A model generated the notes under the pieces. The model was not told where the DNA came from. It was given only the letters and a program-made list of their open reading frames with translations, and ran no database searches. A stretch of 8,301 nt of DNA from Bacteroidota bacterium (lineage in GTDB: Bacteria; Bacteroidota; Bacteroidia; Bacteroidales; VadinHA17): NCBI GenBank assembly GCA_006227095.1, contig SBFZ01000295.1, positions 1-8,301 of the forward strand. Direction: 5' to 3'. This document shows, piece after piece, positions 1 to 6,657 of this stretch. Positions within the stretch are counted from its first letter, which is position 1, and every line of letters starts with the position of its first letter. Position numbers and translations under genes: made by a program.

Positions 1-2443
1 CGGAGCTCAGAGCAGCCACCTGCCCCTCAAGCATCAGGTAGAGCCTTCGTACGGCGATCCGTTCATCCCTGAAAGAAACCAGGTTGTATGAATGGAAAAG
101 TCCGTCGTCACGCCTGTTTTCACTGATAGACCTGTCAGCATATTCAAGTATGAGCTTCATGAACTCTGTCAGGGCAGCAGTGCTGAGCTTCATCCGGCTT
201 CCGGCAAATGAACTGTCATAGACAGTCTGCCTGTATTCACTGCCTGCCTTCCCCAGAATCAACGTAAAATCATACCTGTCGCGGTCTGAGAAACCTTCTC
301 TCAATTTCTTCCTGTTCAGGGTGAAGATCATGGATACCTTTTCGAGAAGGGTTACAAGTTCATCTGAAATATTGAATTCCCTGGCACTGCTGTTTTCGAG
401 GGTGGTGATCCAGAACCGGAGTGACCGTCTCAGGTAACAGAGAGTCACAACCGATGTTCCATTGCCTACGAGTGCATTGTTTGCATCATTCCACTCCGGA
501 CGCTGGGTGTTGAGCCATATGCCTGCCCCGGGGATGAAGTTTACAATCTTGGCGAGAAGTGAGCAGAGTATCTTTTCCATCAGGTTAACCCTGTGTATCT
601 CTCCGTCAGCTCTCCGCAACAGGGCTCCGTCTGAACCGATGCGATCCACCATGCCTGCGATCTGAGAATCAAGGTCGTGGTCGAATACTATGGTATCCTT
701 CGGGTTGAGGATCATCTGTTCTACCGGCCTGATCCTGTATGGAACGTTGGCATACACGAAGATCTCTTCACCCAGAAGGCGGTCAAGCATGCCCGGGTTA
801 TGACTGCATGACTGCTCGAGGAATTTCTGGAGGTAGATAAGCTGGTGGTCTCCCCAGTAGCCAATATATGCCCAGGGGTCATCATGGGCAGGACGCTCCC
901 AGTCTATCCCTTCACGGGTGATCCTGTAGGGGTTGTATCCGTCTGCCGTGGTTGCATTGACAAACCTGGCGATAACTGATTCTATGTAACCCGGGAATGA
1001 AATACATAATGCTTCCCAGTTCTGGAAAATGTCACGCCAGTTCCCCTGGTACCCTGTTTTCCTGCTGCCGTCAGGAAGCTTCGGCTCAATCTGGAAGCGG
1101 TTCCACGGCCGGCTGGGGTCACCATGACGCCGGCTGAAGGTAAGGGGGAGATATTCGAGGCATATCCTGTCAAGATCCGGATCACCCTCTGTCCCAAGAA
1201 CGCTGATCAGCCTGTCACGGTTAACCTTCTCAGGAAGATTCTTAAGGGTGGCGGCATACCTTTCATGTATGCCCCTGTTGCACTGGGAGACAAAATGGAT
1301 GAAGTCACCTGCGCTGACATCATAATTTGATTCAAATATCCCGCCCCTCATGATGTTGAAGAGGGTATTTGAAAAGTGGCGGGCATCACCAAGATGGTCT
1401 CCGGTAAGCTGAATTCCGTCAGCGGCGGCGACAAGCCGGACAAGGCTGACAGTGCCCCGGGCAATCTCCTCTTCCAGGACTTCCGGGGTATTGCTGTTAC
1501 CCTTCAGGAAGCGGTCGAGGTTAACCACATCAGAGGAGTCTTTGTTTACATCGGCAACAAAATACCAGGTAAGCTCTGCCACTGGCTCGAGTTCGTATTC
1601 AGTTACAGTGTAATATGCTCCTGTGGAACCAAAAAGATCCGTTTCCGTTTCAGTGCTTTCACCTCTCCGGAAGGCGTCGCGTTGCCGGTCAGAGATAAGA
1701 TACTCTGTTTTGCCGGCGTTCCCGGCTGACCATACCACTGTTGCCTTGAGGGCCTCACTCGGCTCGGCTGTGTCTGAGGGGATGGAGCTGAGAAGGAAAA
1801 GAGCCATCCGGCTTCCGGGAAGGAGCTCATTTTTTCTGTAAGCCGTCAGAAGATTGCTGTATTCATTCTGAAAGGCATAATCAACCCCATAGGGCAGAAT
1901 ATTCCTTATTCCGTCCAGAATACGGATTTTCACTGCCTTCCTGCCGGTTGACCCAATCTGAGATTTTTTAATCCAGCCGTATTTCTCGCTGCTGTACCAC
2001 CCATAACGAAAGGTTAGTTCCAGGTCATGGTTCTTCTCCTCGAAGATGATCTTGTTGCCGTAAATGCTTTTGTAGAGGTTCCGTTCCAGCCTGTAAATGG
2101 TTTCCTGGCCAGATGCAAAAGGTTCCCAGAGAAATGCATTGCCATCAGTTTCAACAAGGCATAGGGTACTGCTTCCTGTTTTACCCCTGTAATCATGTAT
2201 CTTATCTTCAGTGTAATAGGGGAAGAGGGCACTGTTGCGGTCTTTCCTGCCGGCTGTCAGCGAGCCGGTGCTTGAAATATACATCCAGAGATCGGAATCA
2301 CTGACCACTGCCATGAAGAAATCGGGCATCCTGTCATAATTGGCAATTTTATAGAACCTTTCATCATCCAGGACAACAACCTCCCCGGTCACATTCTTCC
2401 TTTCAAAATTCAGTATGGTATTTGCCAGCCTGATCTCTTTCAT
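1..2443 (-). CDS. Clan GH-Q glycoside phosphorylase-like protein, probable beta-1,3-oligoglucan phosphorylase (C-terminus cut by window edge)
   Basis: The frame is open from the ATG at 2443 to the left edge: 814 codons without a stop, with the end outside the window. There is no signal peptide (it starts MKEIRLANTILNF), so a cytoplasmic enzyme is likely. Seen motifs: SSTGSLTAGR at residues 57-66 and ALFPYYTEDKI at 72-82 in an N-terminal sandwich-like region; GNWRDIFQN at 467-475, resembling the RD..Q sugar-binding motif of GH94; YWGDHQ near 529-534; and RPEWNDANN at 648-656, where D653 matches the catalytic acid in the WND motif of cellobiose phosphorylases, followed by a glycine-rich GNGTSV. 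Known families of this clan are GH94, GH149 and GH161; the last two contain beta-1,3-oligoglucan phosphorylases of roughly 1,000-1,200 residues, so several hundred residues are probably missing. The GH16 and GH30 neighbours favour a beta-1,3-glucan substrate. It lies 37 bases after the GH30 gene, presumably in the same operon. Choosing between GH149, GH161 and an uncharacterised relative is not possible by eye. Confidence 0.7.
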   Translation of the reverse strand, partial: MKEIRLANTILNFERKNVTGEVVVLDDERFYKIANYDRMPDFFMAVVSDSDLWMYISSTGSLTAGRKDRNSALFPYYTEDKIHDYRGKTGSSTLCLVETDGNAFLWEPFASGQETIYRLERNLYKSIYGNKIIFEEKNHDLELTFRYGWYSSEKYGWIKKSQIGSTGRKAVKIRILDGIRNILPYGVDYAFQNEYSNLLTAYRKNELLPGSRMALFLLSSIPSDTAEPSEALKATVVWSAGNAGKTEYLISDRQRDAFRRGESTETETDLFGSTGAYYTVTEYELEPVAELTWYFVADVNKDSSDVVNLDRFLKGNSNTPEVLEEEIARGTVSLVRLVAAADGIQLTGDHLGDARHFSNTLFNIMRGGIFESNYDVSAGDFIHFVSQCNRGIHERYAATLKNLPEKVNRDRLISVLGTEGDPDLDRICLEYLPLTFSRRHGDPSRPWNRFQIEPKLPDGSRKTGYQGNWRDIFQNWEALCISFPGYIESVIARFVNATTADGYNPYRITREGIDWERPAHDDPWAYIGYWGDHQLIYLQKFLEQSCSHNPGMLDRLLGEEIFVYANVPYRIRPVEQMILNPKDTIVFDHDLDSQIAGMVDRIGSDGALLRRADGEIHRVNLMEKILCSLLAKIVNFIPGAGIWLNTQRPEWNDANNALVGNGTSVVTLCYLRRSLRFWITTLENSSAREFNISDELVTLLEKVSMIFTLNRKKLREGFSDRDRYDFTLILGKAGSEYRQTVYDSSFAGSRMKLSTAALTEFMKLILEYADRSISENRRDDGLFHSYNLVSFRDERIAVRRLYLMLEGQVAALSS

Positions 2444-2480
2444 CTCTATTACAGGTTTTCGGTTATTCAAGCAATTCTAA

Positions 2481-4151
2481 TCACAGTTGTATCTGAATTG
2501 TTTTCAGCGAGTTGGCTTCAGATACCATTTCGGCGTACTGATCCTTTACCTGCAGTGAAAGCCTGATCTCCTCTTTGGTGGTATTAAGAAGCTGCACTGT
2601 AAGGAGGTTGGCTTCATTAATAGTTGCGCAGGCATGGATTGCATCGGGGTCAAGCCCTTCAGCATTTTTATTTGTGGCCACAGCCCTGTCACCCGGCCTT
2701 ATTGTCTTGCTGAACTGGGCAAGGATGTAGTATACCGGTGTATAGTACACCTCTTTTGTCTCCGTATTGATCATGACCGGAGCACCGCAGAAGTTGCCGA
2801 CATGGTTTGGACCACCGTTATGATCAAGGACAGCGTTCCAGTCTATCCATCCCCTCAGCCAGTGATCGATGCTGACTATTATGTTCCTGGCGTAGCGGTG
2901 GACAGGGGTGTAGATCGGGTGGTCCTCCTGTATGACTCCCTGCCAGGGGGCGGTATATCCCCAGTCAGTGGCATTGGGGTTCCACCAGAAGGAATCGTTT
3001 TTGAACCAGTTTTCTTCGGTGAACTTTTCGGGATCGGTGATGCCTGCCGGGGCAGGTTTGCCGAGGTCATCTATGCAGCCTTCGGTGTGCAGGATGGCAT
3101 GATCAGGGAATTTTGCATTGACCCTCTCAAACACATCCTCGTAGACTTTGAAAGTACTCTCATACCAGTGCACCGCCGTACCGTATACATATTCCGCTGT
3201 CTCAGGATCACCAAGAATGACATCTGCCCAGTGCTCAAGTCCGTCCCTGTTCTGGTCATAGATAAGGAGCTTCACCTGCGAGTGGTCACTCTCTTTCAGT
3301 GCAGGCCCCAGGTATTTTTTTATGAACTCATTCTGTGTTTCTGGAGTGAAGTGCATACTCTCCCACGAACCGTTGTTGCCGTGGGGTTCATTGACCGGTG
3401 TGATACCCCATATCCCGATCCCCTGTTCCCTGCAGGCATCAAGATATCTGATCAGGTACCTGGCATAGGTCTCCTCGTATTCCTTTTTGAGACTGCCGCC
3501 TGTACCCTGGTAGTTGTTTTCCGGTGACCCGGGAATGTACCAGTCTTCTATATCCTTCATCCATGAGGGGGCTGTCCACGCTGAGGCAACAATGCGCAGG
3601 AGACTGTCATTCTGCCTGTTCTTGATATGCAGAGCTTCTTTGATCATCGGAAGCAGGTCATAGTGTTCGTCAACTATGCCCGGGTATTTTGAAACACTGA
3701 ACCCGGCGAGATCAGGATCAAGGCTGAATGATTCGAGTGCCGTGTCGCCTTTCATGTCAGCATATGAGTATTTCCCCTCTACGGAAAAGTCGCATGCCCC
3801 GATGTGGGTGCGTGTCAGGGAGAAGTTGGCACCTTCTTCACTGAAAAGGGCCTTCATTACCTCCGCCCGGCGTTCAGGTCCGAGATGAGCAAGAACGAAG
3901 GCCGATGATTCGGTGAACGAGGAGCCGATACCGTCTATGGTCTGCTTTATCTGTTCCGGTTCTACCACAATCACGTTTCCATCGGCTATGCCCTTAATAA
4001 AGCGGACATTTTCCTTTTCAGCAATTTTATCTCCGCTCTCTGAGGTAAGAAGTATCCTTTCAGTTTTCAGCAGGGCATTGTCATTATTGCATGATTGCAT
4101 GAGAGTTGTAATTAAGGCAAGGGTCAGATAAATGACAGGTTTTCTTTTCAT
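2481..4151 (-). CDS. GH30 family beta-glucanase lipoprotein (likely endo-beta-1,6-glucanase or beta-glucosidase)
   Basis: A 556-residue exported GH30 enzyme. The start at 4151 (MKRKPVIYL) is chosen because a hydrophobic signal peptide follows at once and ends at LMQSC, putting the lipidated Cys at 21. An ATG three codons earlier (4160) is also possible. A longer reading from a GTG at 4217 would overlap the symporter gene and precede the signal peptide. Family landmarks: GIGSSFTESSA at 74-84 (the GFGG-like first strand), RTHIGACDFS at 114-123, the acid/base Glu255 in VNEPHG, the nucleophile Glu357 in HTEGC, and WIDWN followed by HNGGPNH, which ends the barrel before a C-terminal beta-sandwich. 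The 102-residue spacing between the two glutamates suits the family. GH30 covers glucosylceramidase-like, beta-1,6-glucanase and xylanase activities. Beside a GH16 laminarinase, attack on beta-1,6 branches or linkages is the likely job, but the subfamily is inferred. The lipobox is off consensus (M at -3, Q at -2). The gene begins 55 bases after the symporter stop, and the phosphorylase-like gene follows. Confidence 0.9.
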   Translation of the reverse strand: MKRKPVIYLTLALITTLMQSCNNDNALLKTERILLTSESGDKIAEKENVRFIKGIADGNVIVVEPEQIKQTIDGIGSSFTESSAFVLAHLGPERRAEVMKALFSEEGANFSLTRTHIGACDFSVEGKYSYADMKGDTALESFSLDPDLAGFSVSKYPGIVDEHYDLLPMIKEALHIKNRQNDSLLRIVASAWTAPSWMKDIEDWYIPGSPENNYQGTGGSLKKEYEETYARYLIRYLDACREQGIGIWGITPVNEPHGNNGSWESMHFTPETQNEFIKKYLGPALKESDHSQVKLLIYDQNRDGLEHWADVILGDPETAEYVYGTAVHWYESTFKVYEDVFERVNAKFPDHAILHTEGCIDDLGKPAPAGITDPEKFTEENWFKNDSFWWNPNATDWGYTAPWQGVIQEDHPIYTPVHRYARNIIVSIDHWLRGWIDWNAVLDHNGGPNHVGNFCGAPVMINTETKEVYYTPVYYILAQFSKTIRPGDRAVATNKNAEGLDPDAIHACATINEANLLTVQLLNTTKEEIRLSLQVKDQYAEMVSEANSLKTIQIQL

Positions 4152-4206
4152 ATCAAACATTTTCACAAATTTAATCGATGAAGCGGTTGTACACATCACG
4201 CTGAAA

Positions 4207-5637
4207 TTATAGTTCACCTCTCCTGGCGACCAGTTCTGCCTTTATTTCACGGGCTTTCTCTTCAGTCAGATCGTATTTCCACATGATCACTATTGCCAGG
4301 AATGCTGTGAGTGCGGGTATGGTAATGTCTGCCAGACGTAGTTTGGTAATTGTTTCACCTGCCTGCACGGCAGCATTCTGGTCAAAGCCGACAAGTTTGA
4401 GTACAAGCCCGCCCAATACCAGGGCAAGAGCCTGGCCAAGCTTCACCATCCACCAGTAGATTGCCCCGAAGGTACCCTCTTTCCTCGGCATACCGTTGTT
4501 GAGCTCATCCAGGTCACATACATCAGCTGTCATGCTCATCATGAGGGTAAACAACCCGCCTATTCCGAATGACATCAGCGGTATCGGCATAAAGATAAGC
4601 CATGGATTTGTTGTATTGAACCCCCACCATTTGAGTACGTAACCGATGATTGAAATGAAAGTTGATATTATGAAAGCCTGTCTCTTGCCGAATCTTGTTG
4701 CCAGGGCTGAGATGACAGGTATCACCAGGAAAGCCGTCACTATGGCTGAAACTGTTGAGAACCAGGCCGGCCAGTTGCCTGCCAGACCATAATCACCTTT
4801 GAACATGTAGAAAACAATGATGAAGTAACTGAAGGAAGCCACCATCTGAAATCCGTTGAATACCAGGAATGTGGCACCACAGAGCCTCATGAACGGTATG
4901 TTCTTTGAAACCTGGACAATCCCTTTCAGCAGGTCCTTGAGGTTTGAGAAGAGTGACCTGAAATTGATCTCCTTCCTGTTTTCCATATTTGAGGCATCTA
5001 TCCCCCTGCAGAATATTGCCGGCAGGATTCCCAGGAGCAAACAGATACCTCCAACTATCACTGACAGTCTTCTTACCCCGATAGCCTGTGTCTCAAAGAG
5101 GTTAGGATTGGCAATGAGTACCCAGAACCAGGGTACGATCATCCACGCAATCTGTCCCATTGTCTGTGAAAAAGCCATCAGGCGGGTACGTTCGTTGTAG
5201 TCACTTGTCATCTCGTAACCCAGACCGATGAGCGGGGTGGAGAAGATTGTATTCCCTGTCAGATAGATAAGCGAAAAGATAAGGAAGTACCAGAAGTTGT
5301 ACATCTGTGAGTTTTCCGGGTGGAGCTGCCACAGCACCGCAAACAGGGTTCCACTCAGTATTGCTCCTATAAAAATGTAGGGTCTCCTCCGTCCGAACCT
5401 TGATTTGGTATTGTCGGAAATGAAACCCATGATCGGGTCAGTAATGGCATCATAGAGCCTGGGCAGACCCCCGAGCAGTCCCGCAAGGAATGGATCCATA
5501 CCAAATGCGGTAAGAAGGAAGAACATGAAGATCCCGAGTGACCCGGGCAGGAGGTTGTTTACAAGATGGCCGGCCCCGAAAGCTGCCTTCTGGACCATCG
5601 GAACCCTGTCTCTTTCTGATGTTACATATTTGCTCAT
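4207..5637 (-). CDS. GPH-family (MelB-like) sugar:cation symporter, MFS superfamily
   Basis: A 476-residue polytopic inner-membrane protein, the usual length for the glycoside-pentoside-hexuronide:cation symporter family, with about twelve hydrophobic segments. The diagnostic region is at residues 58-86: LPRLYDAITDPIMGFISD then SRFGRRRP. This holds Asp63, Asp67 and Asp75 and the basic loop between helices 2 and 3 that is typical of MelB relatives. A second landmark is the middle loop near residues 212-240 (ASNMENRKEINFRSLF), which is polar and precedes helix 7. The ATG at 5637 opens directly into MSKYVTSERDRVP and then the first helix; no closer start is needed. The 116-base stretch up to the GH16 stop shows no clear terminator or promoter. 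In this setting it probably imports short beta-glucan oligosaccharides or laminaribiose released by the surface and periplasmic enzymes, feeding the cytoplasmic phosphorylase two genes downstream. The substrate and the coupling ion are inferred from context, not visible in the sequence. Confidence 0.88.
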   Translation of the reverse strand: MSKYVTSERDRVPMVQKAAFGAGHLVNNLLPGSLGIFMFFLLTAFGMDPFLAGLLGGLPRLYDAITDPIMGFISDNTKSRFGRRRPYIFIGAILSGTLFAVLWQLHPENSQMYNFWYFLIFSLIYLTGNTIFSTPLIGLGYEMTSDYNERTRLMAFSQTMGQIAWMIVPWFWVLIANPNLFETQAIGVRRLSVIVGGICLLLGILPAIFCRGIDASNMENRKEINFRSLFSNLKDLLKGIVQVSKNIPFMRLCGATFLVFNGFQMVASFSYFIIVFYMFKGDYGLAGNWPAWFSTVSAIVTAFLVIPVISALATRFGKRQAFIISTFISIIGYVLKWWGFNTTNPWLIFMPIPLMSFGIGGLFTLMMSMTADVCDLDELNNGMPRKEGTFGAIYWWMVKLGQALALVLGGLVLKLVGFDQNAAVQAGETITKLRLADITIPALTAFLAIVIMWKYDLTEEKAREIKAELVARRGEL

Positions 5638-5753
5638 AGATTGCTGGTTAAGGTACGCGTTCAGATATCCGTTATGATAATTTAATACTCTTTCAGCATA
5701 CTGTAATTAGGGTATCTTTTTGTTTGGTGGAGAATTAATATAAGATCAGGAGA

Positions 5754-6557
5754 TTACTGAACCTCACGGTAAACTCTTACCCAGTCAACATACATTGTCT
5801 GCGGGAAAGGCGTATCCGGCGTCGGGAAACCGACATAGCTTCCGCCGACGGCAACATTCATGATGATGAAGAAAGGGTGATCATAGACCCATTCTCCCGT
5901 CACATCCTCCGGATTTATTTCCTGGTAGAGAATATCATCAACATAATATGCTATGAAGTCCTCACCCCATTCAACAACAAAGGTGTGGTAGTCAACATCG
6001 AACCTGTCATTGGGAAAGCCGAAGCTCTTTGTAATGGCTGCTCCGCCGGAGTATCCGGGACCATGGACGCTGCCATGGACCAGGTTTGGCTGCTGGCCCC
6101 TGTATTCCATGATGTCTATCTCACCGCACTGAGGCCACGGGTTTGTTTCAATATCTGCACCCAGCATCCAGAAGGCCGGCCAGATGCCGGGGCCCCATGG
6201 AAGTTTTATACGGGCTTCAAACCGTCCGTAGGCCTGCTCGAATTTTCCCTGGGTTTTAATTCTGGCTGAAGTAAATGAACCTCCGTTATTTACTGCAGTG
6301 ATCTTCAGCGCTCCGTTTTCCACGGTAATGTTCCGGGGATCATCTGTGTATGTCTGCAGCTCGGCATTACCCCAGCCGCCTCCTCCCAGGTCATAAGCCC
6401 ATTTTGTGTCGTCGACGGCTCCGTCGGTGTCGAACTCGTCCTGCCAGACCAGGGTATAGTTGCGCTCTGCCGGCTTCTCCTCACATCCTGCCAGAAGGAG
6501 CAGGGGGGTAATTAAAATGGCAGCTCTGAGATTTAATATTATCCTGAGTGATTTCAT
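5754..6557 (-). CDS. GH16 endo-beta-1,3-glucanase (laminarinase) lipoprotein
   Basis: A 267-residue enzyme consisting of little more than a signal peptide and one GH16 beta-jelly-roll. The start at 6557 is chosen because it opens a classic lipoprotein signal (MKSLRIILNL then LLLLAGC, Cys25) and sits just after a purine-rich AAAGAAAGAAG. The same frame is open further back to 6716, but that stretch would overlap the upstream gene and the hairpin. After the Cys come Glu-Glu, the kind of acidic residues linked to surface export of lipoproteins in Bacteroidota. The catalytic signature GEIDIMEY gives Glu146 (nucleophile), Asp148 and Glu151 (acid/base), in the ExDxxE form of laminarinase-type GH16. 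Other landmarks are WPAFWMLG at 126-133, HGSVHGPGYSG at 161-171 and a C-terminal YVDWVRVY strand. There is no attached binding module, while the gene just upstream consists of such modules, so glucan capture may be provided in trans. Expected action is internal cleavage of beta-1,3-glucan; mixed-linkage glucan is possible. Confidence 0.93.
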   Translation of the reverse strand: MKSLRIILNLRAAILITPLLLLAGCEEKPAERNYTLVWQDEFDTDGAVDDTKWAYDLGGGGWGNAELQTYTDDPRNITVENGALKITAVNNGGSFTSARIKTQGKFEQAYGRFEARIKLPWGPGIWPAFWMLGADIETNPWPQCGEIDIMEYRGQQPNLVHGSVHGPGYSGGAAITKSFGFPNDRFDVDYHTFVVEWGEDFIAYYVDDILYQEINPEDVTGEWVYDHPFFIIMNVAVGGSYVGFPTPDTPFPQTMYVDWVRVYREVQ

Positions 6558-6605
6558 CTTCTTTCTTTTATGTTTTCCTTGATTAAAATCCTGGTTTAAA
6601 GTAAA

Positions 6606-6648
6606 GGTTACAGCCCTCGTTGAATAAATTCTGACAGGGGCTGTAACC
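6606..6648 (-). terminator. Intercistronic stem-loop, terminator- or attenuator-like
   Basis: A perfect 11-bp inverted repeat: GGTTACAGCCC at 6606-6616 pairs with GGGCTGTAACC at 6638-6648, with a 21-base loop. On the minus-strand transcript the hairpin begins 9 bases after the stop codon of the binding protein and is followed by TTTACTTTAAA, a broken T-tract. It ends 48 bases before the GH16 start. It may act as a weak terminator letting some transcript pass, or as a 3'-end stabiliser of the upstream message. The long loop and imperfect T-run make it a poor textbook terminator. Confidence 0.55.
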
Positions 6649-6657
6649 ATCTCATTA

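Noticed and set aside
1376..1841. Overlapping short plus- and minus-strand frames
   Set aside because: They lie inside the continuous minus-strand phosphorylase-like frame, in other phases, and show no family signature.
1..2443. The idea that the left 2.4 kb is non-coding or a decayed gene
   Set aside because: Reading the minus strand in the frame of the ATG at 2443 gives no stop or frameshift to the edge. The gene only looks absent because its end lies outside the window.
2634..3527. A 297-codon open frame on the plus strand
   Set aside because: It lies wholly antisense to the GH30 gene, whose catalytic motifs run through the same bases. Its translation shows no recognisable motif and is explained by codon bias of the opposite strand.
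4152..4217. Longer N-terminus for the GH30 protein from a GTG at 4217
   Set aside because: It would overlap the end of the symporter gene and put 22 residues in front of a signal peptide that must be N-terminal.
5638..5753. Possible promoter before the symporter gene
   Set aside because: The gap is AT-rich, but I could not find a convincing Bacteroidota TAnnTTTG element with its upstream partner, nor a hairpin.
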